Shown here in pieces: positions 9,929-19,064 of a stretch of DNA of 64,000 nt. The stretch's first letter is position 1. Each line of letters opens with the position of its first letter. Origin of the DNA: an uncultured Desulfobacter sp. (GTDB lineage: Bacteria; Desulfobacterota; Desulfobacteria; Desulfobacterales; Desulfobacteraceae). The position numbers and the translations under genes were made by a program. The notes beneath the pieces are model-generated. The model saw only the letters and a list, made by a program, of their open reading frames with translations. It made no database searches and was not told the DNA's origin. The stretch spans positions 1,576,501-1,640,500 of the forward strand of contig NZ_OY761445.1 of the NCBI RefSeq assembly GCF_963664415.1, read 5' to 3'.

Positions 9929-9941
9929 ATTCCGACGATTT

Positions 9942-10511
9942 ATTGTCGACCAACGATGTGGGAAAAAAGATACATCATTATTCAAATCAGTTATGAAAAC
10001 CGTATGCGGGTATATCGATCATACAGATGATTTATCGTTTTTTTCAGATGGTGAAAGACGATATGGTAATATGCTTTTCGAATTATGTTCCGAGGTTTTT
10101 CAAACCGGCAAAAAGGGGCGTCCTCCCAGAGTTCTTCCTAAAGGAGTCAAAGTTCGTGTTAAAAACAAAGGGGATCAAAAACACAAAAAAGGCCGTAAAC
10201 GCCCAAAATACCAAGCTCCACAGCGAGAACATCTTGATACGGATCAAAATTTAAAGGAATCCGAAATCCATGCCAACCACCTTGAGGCTCAAAACGCTGC
10301 AATCAGGCGAAAGAATAGTACTTTCAGGAGGAAAACAAACACTTATGCAAAAACGGTAAAGGGCTTACAAAGAACACTGGATGTTCATCAAATAATTCAC
10401 AACTATGTCCGTCCGCATTGGACGACAAGAGAGGTCCCCGCTGTTGCTTTGGGAATATTAGCAAAACCGCTTTCTCTCGAAGGTATCTTATCCATGCAGA
10501 GAGCGGCATAA
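9942..10511 (+). pseudogene. IS1-like transposase, C-terminal part
   Basis: It continues the transposase from 1379 with IVDQRCGKKDTSLF, then the catalytic region with FFSDGERRYGNMLFE and the conserved tail IHANHLEAQNAAIRR...RTNTYAKTVKGLQ...HNYVRPHWTTREVPAVALGI, ending at 10511. These motifs mark the long IS1-like family. An apparent in-frame extension back to 9762 reads through IS21 end sequence and is an artefact. Confidence 0.87.
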
Positions 10512-10578
10512 ACCAACAAGTTAAACTGGCGCTTTGAACAGGATGCCCTGATTATCCGAATGTTAGAGGCCCAGTGCC

Positions 10579-10955
10579 TAAAAATCTATGTCCTCTGTTT
10601 TTATGGTAGCATTAGTCTGTTGCCGTTGGACAGCAATCGCTGTCCTTATATAATAAATATCCCGTCCTGTAGGGAAACCATGTTTTTTTAGTAGGGGCTT
10701 CAATTGGGTACAGTTAACAGGATCAATATATCTTGCTATACCACTCCCTAAAATATCTGCAAGCCAAGCGTCAAACCATTCCGGTTGATTACAATTACTC
10801 CACTCAGACTCAATTATGTGACTGGAATCCAAGTAGAGCGGTTTTTTGTATGTAAGCTCATTAATAAATTCTGTCGATCCAGAAAGATTTGTTTCTCGGC
10901 CTAAAACACATTCTTGGTAATATCCTGTAATTATATTCGCATCTATAATCATCAA
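10579..10955 (-). pseudogene. PIN-like nuclease, N-terminal part (disrupted by the IS nest)
   Basis: The first 125 residues are intact. MMIIDANIITGYY supplies the first PIN-type acidic residue, HIIESEW a middle acid, and GRDIYYIRTA the usual helix. The gene overlaps the end of the upstream ATPase gene by 4 bp (ATGA), so the two form a coupled pair. The IS1-like element enters at the DIDF motif and creates a stop there. The last 42 or so residues are at 720-846. PIN fold is inferred from motif order, not from a search; the protein may act as an RNA or tRNA nuclease controlled by the ATPase. Confidence 0.68.
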
Positions 10956-12295
10956 AATCCTCTCAACATGGCTAATTTTTTAGCTTCAATTAATCTTTCT
11001 GGAAAAAAACCTTCGGGCCAAGGAGTCGTGAAAATTCCTTCTTCGTTAATACGCATTTTTATAGCTTTTTTATTTCCATCAACAGAGTAGATATAATACA
11101 CGGCAAGATCAATTGGTTTGATTTTTCCGCTGGCAATGTGTTGTTGTAATCTGAGTACTAGATGTTCACTGTGGGTTTCCACTATACTTTGAACCTGATT
11201 GTCACGCAAATCTAAAAAGAAATCACCTAATTCTGACTGTGCTTTAGGATGAAGATGTATCTCTGGTTGCTCAACTGCGAAAATGGAGTTCGGTGGTAAA
11301 TTATATCCTCCAACAAGTACTGGTAAAATTTGACTATTACCATATCCTACGTCCGCATAATTTTGATACTCTCCTGTGTTAGGATGCTGTATATATATCT
11401 CATAATGTCTCTCTGAAAGGTCCCTGATTTCTATATTAGAACAAATCTCGGCCCTCTTCATCCATTGGACGACTTTGTCTTTTATCATTCTTTGCTTTGA
11501 GCCTTTTCTGAGCGAATCCATAACCATTAAATTGATAGCGTGTTGACCATTTAGTCCAACTCGATTTCTGCGCTCTCCTGAATACACAAATGTCCTTGAA
11601 GGCTCTATTCGCATTCCACTTAAGTATTCAAAATTAGTTAAAATACTTCTAACTTGTAAATTTAGTCTTGACGCCTCTCTAAGAGATTGAGTAGTTTTTA
11701 TATTGACGCCATCAGCCTCAAAATCATACTTTTGATTTGGTATAAAAGGATAATTAATTAAAAAATTATTAAGTCTCAGTTTGCTTGATATTGGGGATTT
11801 GATTGATTGTGGAACTTCTCTACTATTTATCGAATGTAGTGTTTGACGCTCCGTATCCTCAGAATAATTTGTTTTATATAATGACTGTGTTTTTTTTCTG
11901 AATTCGGTGGATTTAAGAACTATTTGCTTGATTCCTGGACGATATCTATAAGCTAATGAAATAGTAACTTTTTGTTCTGTTGTTAACGGCTTATCTCTAT
12001 TCGAGCCAGGACGCTTATGCATAGGCAGTCTAAATGAAATATCGAAATTAAGATGCTTTCTTTTATTATTTCCGAAAATGATATCTTTGTATGTGCCAAA
12101 ATCACCTAATTCACCGTACAATAACATAGAAACATTATCATCGTAACTGCTTAATGTTTGTGATAATATTCTGAAAGATGAAATGATAGAGGATTTGCCG
12201 GTATTGTTAGGCCCAAGAAGTATAGTTATAGGTTTTAAATGGATATTTAAATCCTCGAATGCTTTGTAATTGTGCGTTGATAGTTTAGAGATCAT
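10952..12295 (-). CDS. SMC/OLD-like AAA ATPase (AAA_15/DUF3696 type)
   Basis: This 447-aa ABC-class ATPase has Walker A at about residue 29 (LGPNNTGKSSI), a long helical and beta insert, Walker B (FAVEQPEIHLHPKAQ) and a switch histidine (VETHSEHLVLRLQ), followed by a DUF3696-like C-terminus (TTPWPEGFFPERLIEA). AGGATT precedes the ATG. It is translationally coupled to the PIN-like gene. Such ATPase plus nuclease pairs resemble anti-phage systems (Septu, Gabija and PARIS use related ATPases with other nucleases). A defence role is inference. This gene is intact, but its partner is broken. Confidence 0.85.
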   Translation of the reverse strand: MISKLSTHNYKAFEDLNIHLKPITILLGPNNTGKSSIISSFRILSQTLSSYDDNVSMLLYGELGDFGTYKDIIFGNNKRKHLNFDISFRLPMHKRPGSNRDKPLTTEQKVTISLAYRYRPGIKQIVLKSTEFRKKTQSLYKTNYSEDTERQTLHSINSREVPQSIKSPISSKLRLNNFLINYPFIPNQKYDFEADGVNIKTTQSLREASRLNLQVRSILTNFEYLSGMRIEPSRTFVYSGERRNRVGLNGQHAINLMVMDSLRKGSKQRMIKDKVVQWMKRAEICSNIEIRDLSERHYEIYIQHPNTGEYQNYADVGYGNSQILPVLVGGYNLPPNSIFAVEQPEIHLHPKAQSELGDFFLDLRDNQVQSIVETHSEHLVLRLQQHIASGKIKPIDLAVYYIYSVDGNKKAIKMRINEEGIFTTPWPEGFFPERLIEAKKLAMLRGF

Positions 12296-12768
12296 TTTAA
12301 TCCTATAAAAAAACGCTGTAAGTTTAAATTAGGTGAATATCAGCCCAGTATATCATGCGATTATGGAACAAATGATTTTAGATATAAAAGTCCTCGTGAT
12401 TTTTACGACATCTCCATTTAATATTGCAATAGAAAATTAAGAGATGCCTCCAAGAATAGCCTGATTTTCTATATTATCCAAGATCGAGGCTCTCTGCTTT
12501 GGATTCCTATCGCCGACAGTGTTGTTACATGGTGCCAAATGACAGGAATAAAAGAGCAATATCAAGGAGCGCACTTATGGTATGAATGCGCCTGCCAACG
12601 ATTTTAAAAAGGTGAAAAATGGCAGAAGTAAGTCTCGGTGCTCTTGTTTTAGATATCTGACATCCCTTTTTATTGAGTCTTAAAACACATAGTCTTGTTA
12701 GCTCATAGTTTGGGGACATGATTTATAGAAACGTATAAATAGAGCCCGGCCTGAAGTATTCCTAGCCG
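12296..12768. other. Intergenic region between the ATPase gene and the secreted-protein gene
   Basis: No gene was recognised in these 473 bp. It must contain the minus-strand promoter of the ATPase-nuclease pair, but no consensus is obvious. A 64-aa minus-strand frame at 12525-12719 has no family resemblance. A copy of a dispersed repeat lies at its left end (12742-12771). Confidence 0.6.
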
Positions 12769-12771
12769 CTA
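12742..12771 (-). repeat. Dispersed intergenic repeat, copy 1
   Basis: On the minus strand it reads TAGCGGCTAGGAATACTTCA followed by GGCCGGGCTC. Related sequences occur at 24753-24805 and 35663-35714, each just after the 3' end of a gene. Here its first three bases are the stop codon of the secreted protein gene. This copy is the short version lacking the middle segment. Confidence 0.6.
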
Positions 12772-15003
12772 CATTTCCTCGCCAGATTCCCCAAAATGGG
12801 CTGCCATGGTCCCTAAACAAGTTTCAGAATATTGCACCAAAAATTGGAAGAGATCTTCTCCATCAACATCTGCATCTCCGTTAAAATCTACAACACAGTC
12901 AATTTTGTGGGTATAGATAATCTCAAGATAAGGTCTGCCGGCACTATATTCGCTGGCTTTTAAGCCAAAGCTATAAGTAGCTGAATCAAGCACCAAGCCG
13001 TAATTTGGCATGGTTCCATCAGCCCACTCCTGGACAATGGCTTGCAATTCCACTTCATCGAGATACTGGTGGTCGTAGAGGTTGTCCGCGTTGGTAAACG
13101 GCATAACCACCGCAACTTCCTGGGGATCACCACCTGGTGTTGTCCAGGCTGTCAGCCCACCCTGGCCGTCCGAACCTGCCGAATTCCAGGTAACATCATC
13201 TTCTGTCCAGTCCTGCCCCACACGATACAGATTAAAATTCTCTCCAACGGTATCAGCAGACACAGACCAGACATAAAGTCCCAGCCGGGCAGAGATAATT
13301 TTTTTGCCCATCACATCATCGGGGAGATTAAACCGGATAATGAAACGGTCAAAATTGCTTAGATATTGAGTGCTGCCATAGTTGGTGTCCGGGGCCGCGC
13401 TTTGTAAAAATGCATCGGTGACATCAGTATCAGGCGTTTGAAGGCGAACGGTTAAAGCTTCTGCAGTCACGTAAACCGTGGTTGTATTGGAAGGGTTTGA
13501 CGTACCGATACTGTTTTGTGCGGTGACTTGAAACGTATAATCATGATACGGAATCAGATTCTGTACCGTGTGCGTTGTCACATCGGGATCAAGAACGGCA
13601 ACGGCTTCAAATTCTTCCTGGTCCACACGCTGATACACCGTAAAATTGGCCTCGTTATCACTATTGTCCTGCCAGGTGAGCTGGACCTCAAGACCGTCGA
13701 GCGTTGATGTGAGGTTGGAAGGGCTTTCCGGCGGCAGGTTGGAAATAACGGCGGAGTCGGCAGCCGTAGGCTGAGACCGGCCAAGATCGTCTGCATACGC
13801 CGAAACCCGGTAGGTATAAGTACCGTCAGAAAGGCCGGAATGTAGGTAGCTGACGATATCCGGCCCTGTGGTGAACAGGACTTCCCATTCGCCGTCGACC
13901 TGGATTTCAATGATAAACCCGTCTTCATTATCGCTGTTGTCCTGCCAGGTCACCAGAATTTCACCGGCAAGGGAATCTGCCTGGAGCTGCAGACCGTTGG
14001 GGCTCACCGGCGGATATGGGCCGGAGCCGCCATCCCAGCCGGCCAGGCAAGCAAACAGGGTCCATGCGGCCCGGCCTTTCAGAACACAGTTAAGCCTGGC
14101 ATCGGTACCGCCGCCATCAGAATGGGCACAACTGCTGCAGCCGCTGTAGTCCTCAACACCTTCTCCATGGGTCAGCTGATCCAGTTCGCCGCCAGGATAC
14201 GTTGCCAAAAATTCTGAAGCCCAGTTGGCATCACGGGATCCATCATTATCTGAATCGTAATCCAGGGTATCGTTCAACAGTTTATCCAAAAAATACGCAT
14301 TGTCCGGGTTATAATTTTCAATATCGGAAAAATCAAAAAGAATCCGGTCATTATCAATACAGTGCTGACGAATCTGCCGGTTGGGCGTGTCCGAAGAGTC
14401 AAATTCTCCGCCACCATTGGCGTGGGCGGTCATAAAAACAAACTGCACCGGAAGCACGTCGGCCCTTGCATGGGACCCTCCGGTACTGAACAAACCAATG
14501 AGCCATTCCATACTGGCAAGGTATCGATCAATGTCGTGCCCGGCAATATTACACCAGGACCACATGACAACATTGATTGTATCATGGACGTAATTGCCTT
14601 CACCGTCAATTGCCGTAAGATAGTTATAGGTGGCATCGGCCCAGTCGGCGTAGCCGTTCCCGTCATTGTCCGTATCACCCTGGCTCAAATCCGGAGGGGA
14701 TGATATGGCTTGGTCCCGCAAACACAACACTGCAGAATTGCCGCTTTCGCTGCTGCTCCACTGGTATTTTTCCGCATAAGTCGGAAAATTGGCCAACGCA
14801 TTCAACCCGGTGATAATCTGGCTGCCGTGGGACGTATGGCTGTATGCAATTTGAAGATCGGTTTTTACAGCAGTGATCCACTGATCCGGAATCCGGGAAA
14901 GATCTGTGCTGGTATGGTCAATGATAAATCCGGCAAAGCCGGTACTCGCGGATATGGCAACGATGAATAAGGCTGCCAGACTTTTTCTTATTGTAGCGTT
15001 CAT
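12769..15003 (-). CDS. Secreted multidomain protein (FnIII x2, DNRLRE, dockerin-like)
   Basis: The protein is 744 aa with a signal peptide (residues 1-24, cleavage near STGFA). Residues of about 25-330 form a domain with IAYSHTSHGSQIITGLNAL and several acidic DxDNDG loops that look calcium-binding. Two fibronectin type III modules follow (about 335-425 and 428-515, each with TWQDNSDNE). A DNRLRE-type beta domain follows (about 520-700), then a single EF-hand-like dockerin repeat, DFNGDADVDGEDLFQFL, near the C-terminus. The catalytic role of the N-terminal domain is unknown. It stands alone, with a GAAGGAGCAGA ribosome-binding site. Confidence 0.78.
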   Translation of the reverse strand: MNATIRKSLAALFIVAISASTGFAGFIIDHTSTDLSRIPDQWITAVKTDLQIAYSHTSHGSQIITGLNALANFPTYAEKYQWSSSESGNSAVLCLRDQAISSPPDLSQGDTDNDGNGYADWADATYNYLTAIDGEGNYVHDTINVVMWSWCNIAGHDIDRYLASMEWLIGLFSTGGSHARADVLPVQFVFMTAHANGGGEFDSSDTPNRQIRQHCIDNDRILFDFSDIENYNPDNAYFLDKLLNDTLDYDSDNDGSRDANWASEFLATYPGGELDQLTHGEGVEDYSGCSSCAHSDGGGTDARLNCVLKGRAAWTLFACLAGWDGGSGPYPPVSPNGLQLQADSLAGEILVTWQDNSDNEDGFIIEIQVDGEWEVLFTTGPDIVSYLHSGLSDGTYTYRVSAYADDLGRSQPTAADSAVISNLPPESPSNLTSTLDGLEVQLTWQDNSDNEANFTVYQRVDQEEFEAVAVLDPDVTTHTVQNLIPYHDYTFQVTAQNSIGTSNPSNTTTVYVTAEALTVRLQTPDTDVTDAFLQSAAPDTNYGSTQYLSNFDRFIIRFNLPDDVMGKKIISARLGLYVWSVSADTVGENFNLYRVGQDWTEDDVTWNSAGSDGQGGLTAWTTPGGDPQEVAVVMPFTNADNLYDHQYLDEVELQAIVQEWADGTMPNYGLVLDSATYSFGLKASEYSAGRPYLEIIYTHKIDCVVDFNGDADVDGEDLFQFLVQYSETCLGTMAAHFGESGEEM

Positions 15004-15243
15004 TCTGCTCCTTCCATCTGATTAGAATTTAGGGACATATTAACCACTTATTGACATAGAAGTTGTCACATATATCTGTTAAAAGCCATACCCAAATGTT
15101 TAACTAACATCCCAAAGCCGTTCCAAATCTTCAAGAAAAGGTTCAAACCATTTGTAGTATGCACTTGCCTTGACACTACAGGGCTGTTACATATCAAACA
15201 CAAATGTATTAGACCCCAAACGCCAGTTGAAAGTTTATTAGCA

Positions 15244-16053
15244 ATGTTTATCCCCTCACCGTCACCTGCATCCCCCGAAGAGACTGCAGCATGGATTTTT
15301 CTCTTTGACCAAACCGGACTGGTCATTGACCCTGAGACAGGACAAGTTCCTATCCTTAAACCTTACCAGGCAAAAGCCCTGGCCCGCAACGGCCTCTATC
15401 CCTTCGGAACGTTGTACGGCACCCCCTGCTGCTGCGGCACCCTGGTAGACAGCCTGCCGGAATCAGGTCTTTCAATATTCGAGCTCAGAGAATTCTACCG
15501 CAGCGCCGAAGAGGCCTTGCGCCTGGCCATTGCATGCGGTCGTTTTATAGCAGACCTGCACACCAATGCCCACTTTTGCGGCAGATGCGGCACCTTGACT
15601 CAAATCATGGAAAAGGATCACGGCAGGGTCTGCCCGGCCTGTGGCTTTCATGCCTACCCCAGAATCTCACCTGCCGTGATCATGAGTGTCACCCGGGGAG
15701 ATGAAATTCTTTTGGCCCGGGGAACCCGATTTCCGAAAAGAGAGATGTTTTCCGTTTTGGCAGGATTTACAGCCCCGGGGGAAACCCTGGAGGAGAGTGT
15801 GGCCCGTGAAGTTTATGAAGAAACCCGGATTCGGGTCAAAAATGTTCAATATGTAAAAAGCCAGCCATGGCCCTTTCCGGACAGTCTGATGATCGGGTTT
15901 ACGGCGGATTATGAGAGTGGCAAAATCAACATTGATCCCAAGGAAATTATAGAGGCACAATGGTTCAAGGTGGACCAACTGCCCTTGATCCCGGACCGCT
16001 ATACCCTGTCCGGCCAGATGATCAGGGATTTTAGAATGAAACAAAACAAATAA
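15244..16053 (+). CDS. nudC: NAD(+) diphosphatase (NudC)
   Basis: This Nudix hydrolase cleaves NADH/NAD to NMN(H) and AMP, and can also de-cap NAD-capped RNA in characterised homologues. The 269-aa protein has the N-terminal NudC domain, a four-cysteine zinc ribbon (CGRCGTLT...CPACGFHAYPR) and the Nudix box GETLEESVAREVYEETRI after LAGFTAPGE. The conserved SQPWPFPDSLMIGF motif that defines NudC follows. The length is normal. Confidence 0.95.
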   Translation: MFIPSPSPASPEETAAWIFLFDQTGLVIDPETGQVPILKPYQAKALARNGLYPFGTLYGTPCCCGTLVDSLPESGLSIFELREFYRSAEEALRLAIACGRFIADLHTNAHFCGRCGTLTQIMEKDHGRVCPACGFHAYPRISPAVIMSVTRGDEILLARGTRFPKREMFSVLAGFTAPGETLEESVAREVYEETRIRVKNVQYVKSQPWPFPDSLMIGFTADYESGKINIDPKEIIEAQWFKVDQLPLIPDRYTLSGQMIRDFRMKQNK

Positions 16054-16274
16054 AACCGGGCACCCCATTCATTTATAAGCAGTGTCTGAACCAAAACCTG
16101 GATATTTTGTTGAGTACAAGGCGGAGGTAATTATAACCGGAGCAAGACATAGCGTATTTTGAGGATTAAAATTTACGGTGTTCGGTCAGGCACTAAGTAT
16201 TTTGGTTGTATATTCCAAACATAGCCAATACAATGAAGGGTGTATTTATTCACAAAATATAGGATTTGCAAACC

Positions 16275-16882
16275 ATGTTCGAGTATTCTTTGAGTCATTG
16301 GCCAACATTTTTCACAGCTGCTGTTCTGTTAAACATATCGCCAGGTCCTGACATGGCTTTCATCCTTGGTCAAACTGCAAAAAGAGGGGTACACTCAGGC
16401 TTTTCAGCAATATTATTTTTGCGGCGCTTGGTCTGTCTGCTGTTCTGGCCTCTTCAGCGGTGGCATTTTCAACCATCAAATGGATTGGCGCGGCGTATCT
16501 GATTTGGCTTGGAATACAGTCTTTAAGGTCTAAAGGGACCCGTATGTCTGTTAATAATCATGTTGGGCCAAAAGGTTTGTTGGCAATATTTAGACAAGGT
16601 GTACTGGTCTCCGTATTAAATCCTAAAGTTGCTGTTTTCTTTCTGGCGTTTCTTCCGCAATTCGTTGAAGCCGGGGCAGGCCCTGTTAGTGAACAATTTT
16701 TTTTCCATGGTTCTCTTATTATTTTCGTAGCAGCTTTTGTTGAGCCGCCTTTAATTCTTGTTGGCGGCAAATTAACCGGCTATCTGAACAACAACACAAA
16801 AATTTCGCGATGGATGGATCGGGGCCTAGGCGCATTATTTGTTGGATTAGGCATTAAATTAGCGTCCAGTGACCGTTTCTAA
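16275..16882 (+). pseudogene. LysE/RhtB family exporter, frameshifted with a small deletion
   Basis: The N-terminus (LLNISPGPDMAFILGQTAKRG) is typical of RhtB/LysE amino-acid exporters. After SGFSAI at about 16415 the frame changes. The downstream frame resumes with FAALGLSAVLASSAVAFSTIKWIGAAYLIWLGI and runs to a normal C-terminus at 16882. Compared with the family about a dozen residues around the first loop are missing, so a deletion plus frameshift has inactivated the gene. A sequencing error alone would not explain the missing residues. Confidence 0.78.
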
Positions 16883-16984
16883 GGCCCATGTTCAAAACAA
16901 AACCTCATAGCCATAACAACTTTTTCAATTATGAATGCCTAACCCGCCATTCAATATTTACACCAACAAAAAAGGAAATAGGCC

Positions 16985-17368
16985 ATGTGCCGCTCATGTT
17001 TAGTTGTCGATGATTCAAAACCGATGCGAACCGCAATCAAACGAACAATTCTTAGAGCAGGGTTTAATGATTTAAAAATTCTTGAGGCCAAGAACGGTAA
17101 AGAAGCGCTGAGTTTACTTAAAAGCACTCCCATCGATTTGATTATCACTGACTACAATATGCCTGAAATGGACGGCTTGGAATTCATAACAATTTTGAAA
17201 GGTAAAACAGGCTACAAAGATATACCTGTGCTACTCATGACTGGTGAAATTAATGAGGCCAGACTGAATAAATTTAAAAATATAGATGTCGCTGTGCAGA
17301 TCCCAAAAGATATCAGACCGGAAGAACTCAAACCAATATTGTCGTCTACGTTAAACGAATCCGTATAA
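16985..17368 (+). CDS. CheY-like single-domain response regulator
   Basis: This 127-aa receiver domain has no output domain. The acidic pocket is DDS at residues 9-11, the phosphoacceptor is the Asp of IITDYNMPEMDG (about residue 55), the conserved Thr is in LMTGE and the Lys in IPKD. AAAGGAAATAGGCC lies upstream of the ATG. No kinase or chemotaxis gene is nearby, so its partner is unknown. It is convergent with nhaD across a strong terminator. Confidence 0.88.
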   Translation: MCRSCLVVDDSKPMRTAIKRTILRAGFNDLKILEAKNGKEALSLLKSTPIDLIITDYNMPEMDGLEFITILKGKTGYKDIPVLLMTGEINEARLNKFKNIDVAVQIPKDIRPEELKPILSSTLNESV

Positions 17369-17404
17369 CGGCCATGGGCAGATCTAAATGCCCATGGCCG
17401 CTAT
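17369..17404. terminator. Bidirectional intrinsic terminator
   Basis: A 12-bp perfect stem, CGGCCATGGGCA / TGCCCATGGCCG (17369-17380 and 17389-17400), has an 8-nt loop and is followed by CTATTTT. It sits between the convergent cheY-like and nhaD genes and could serve both. Confidence 0.85.
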
Positions 17405-17410
17405 TTTGGT

Positions 17411-18856
17411 TTACATCAAAGCCCTGTTGAGTAGCAGGTGGCATATAATACTTAAGGCATAACCCAGAGCGATCACCGGGGTCCATTTCAGGTGCCCGCC
17501 AAACGTATAGGTCCCCCGCGCAGCGCCCATGAGCGCTACGCCGGCCGCAGAGCCGATAGCCAGCATACTGCCGCCGGTACCGGCTGTCAGGGTAACCAGA
17601 AGCCATTGGCCGTGTGACATGGCCGGATCCATGGTGAGAACGGCAAACATCACGGGAATATTATCCAAAATGGCAGACAGAACACCCACAAGGGTATTGG
17701 CCCAGGTGGCCCCGAGATCCAGATACATAAATTGGGAAATCAGCGCAAGGTATCCGAACTGGGCCAGTCCTCCCACACAAAGGATAATGCCATAGAAAAA
17801 CAATAAGGTATCCCATTCGGCCCTGGATATCTTTTTCATGATGTCAAAAGATGTTAAGTCAGACGAAGGTGTGCAGTCGATCTCACGTGCCCCAAGAATT
17901 GGGTCGTATTTATTCGTTCGATTTTCATGGCGTTTGATATGAAAAGAAAACATCCCAAGATATCCAAGGCCCAGCATCATGCCGGCTGCCGGGGGAAGAT
18001 GCAGCATATTGTGGAAACAAACAGCCGTCACAATCGTTGCCCCAAACAGCCCCATAATGACCCAGGCTCCGTACTTCATCGTGACGGATTCGTCCAGGGC
18101 CTCGGGAACATCCTTATCCACAAACAGGCTCATGATCACAGCCGGCACCAGCCAGTTGACCAGTGAAGGGATAAAAATGGCAAAAAATTGGGAAAAAGCG
18201 ATCTTGCCCTTTTGCCAGACCATCAGGGTGGTAATATCCCCAAACGGCGAAAACGCACCACCGGCATTGGCCGCCACCACAATATTGATGCAAGCAATAC
18301 TGATGAAGCCTTTATTATTTCCCCCAACTGCCATAGCCACCGCCCCCATGAGCAATGCCGTGGTCAGATTATCCGCCACCGGGGAGATAAAAAAAGCAAG
18401 GATCCCGGTAATCCAAAAAATTTTCCTCAAAGAAAGGCCCCGGGAAACCAGAATGGCCCTCAGCCGTTGGAACACATTGCGTTCCTCCATGGCATTAATG
18501 TAGGTCATGGCCGCCAGCAAAAACAAAAACAGTTCAGCATATTCAATCAGGCTGTGCTTGATGGCATCATGGGCGGTGTGGGTGTCCCCGATACCGGTAT
18601 AGGCCAGCGACACAAGAACCCATATTACGCCGGCTGCCAGCAGCACGGGTTTGCTCTTTCTTAAATGGATATTATTCTCCAGTGGAACCAGGGCATAGGC
18701 ACCAATAAAAAAAATCACCGCAAGATATCCGTATACGGTACCTGCCAATCCGGAACCCGCGGCATGGGCAGCCTCAGTCTGGGCAAAAGCCATGACCGGA
18801 AACATCAGCAATCCGATCGTAATAATTATCAATTTAATTGTATCTTTCATACGCAT
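17411..18856 (-). CDS. nhaD: Na+/H+ antiporter NhaD
   Basis: This inner-membrane sodium/proton antiporter of the NhaD (ion transporter superfamily) type has about a dozen hydrophobic segments. The start is set at MRMKDTIKL (ATG at 18856) because GAGGTGGTG lies directly upstream. The first hydrophobic stretch, ending VMAFAQTEAAHA, looks like the cleavable signal seen on NhaD. The conserved SPVADNLTTALLMGA and GGAFSPFGDITTLMVW motifs are present. It is divergent from nhaR and is probably controlled by it in response to sodium. Confidence 0.93.
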   Translation of the reverse strand: MRMKDTIKLIIITIGLLMFPVMAFAQTEAAHAAGSGLAGTVYGYLAVIFFIGAYALVPLENNIHLRKSKPVLLAAGVIWVLVSLAYTGIGDTHTAHDAIKHSLIEYAELFLFLLAAMTYINAMEERNVFQRLRAILVSRGLSLRKIFWITGILAFFISPVADNLTTALLMGAVAMAVGGNNKGFISIACINIVVAANAGGAFSPFGDITTLMVWQKGKIAFSQFFAIFIPSLVNWLVPAVIMSLFVDKDVPEALDESVTMKYGAWVIMGLFGATIVTAVCFHNMLHLPPAAGMMLGLGYLGMFSFHIKRHENRTNKYDPILGAREIDCTPSSDLTSFDIMKKISRAEWDTLLFFYGIILCVGGLAQFGYLALISQFMYLDLGATWANTLVGVLSAILDNIPVMFAVLTMDPAMSHGQWLLVTLTAGTGGSMLAIGSAAGVALMGAARGTYTFGGHLKWTPVIALGYALSIICHLLLNRALM

Positions 18857-19064
18857 CACCACCTCTATTTCATTGAATTGACCTAATCGTTCACAAACCA
18901 CATGATCTTCACGTCAAAACCATGGACCCACTTGCCGGCTTCATGATAGGGTGTCCACATATTTAAATTTCAACAGCAAAGAAAAAAATAAAATCATAAA
19001 GAGCATAGTTAATTCGGTCAAATAGATAATATAGTGATTACTATTCGAAAAAAACGAACAATAC

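Larger units (their letters stand above)
1380..9935 (+). mobile_element. IS21-family element (net about 2.8 kb), second layer of the nest
   Basis: It is identified by the istA/istB pair and by paired subterminal repeats ending in AAATTGACCCC at both ends. The 6-bp duplication cgattt at 1374-1379 and 9936-9941 marks the insertion in the IS1-like transposase and restores its frame exactly. Its istB gene is split by IS-A at 3477-9215. Removing that insert and its 7-bp duplication leaves about 2810 bp, rather long for IS21. The extra length holds a small passenger gene (9509-9769) and a perfect 54-bp palindrome. The outermost bases (TGGTTTTGC / GCAATTCCGA) match poorly, so the exact ends rest on the duplication. 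Confidence 0.88.
855..10578 (+). mobile_element. IS1-like element, outermost IS of a five-deep nest (net about 1.16 kb)
   Basis: The ends share a perfect 12-bp inverted repeat, GGCACTGGGCCT, at 855-866 and (reverse complement) up to 10578. An 8-bp target duplication taaaaatc flanks the element at 847-854 and 10579-10586, within the 8-9 bp usual for IS1. It carries one transposase gene of the single-ORF IS1-like type. That gene is split by an IS21 element at 1380-9935. Subtracting the insert and its 6-bp duplication leaves 1162 bp. The element sits in the minus-strand PIN-like nuclease gene. Confidence 0.9.

Noticed and set aside
9762..9941. Long open frame joining IS21 end sequence to the IS1-like transposase
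   Set aside because: The first 60 residues translate the palindrome and IS21 end repeats. The real coding part starts at 9942, after the target duplication.
12525..12719. 64-aa minus-strand frame before the ATPase gene
   Set aside because: No homology is recognised, its position suits a promoter region, and the composition is not coding-like.
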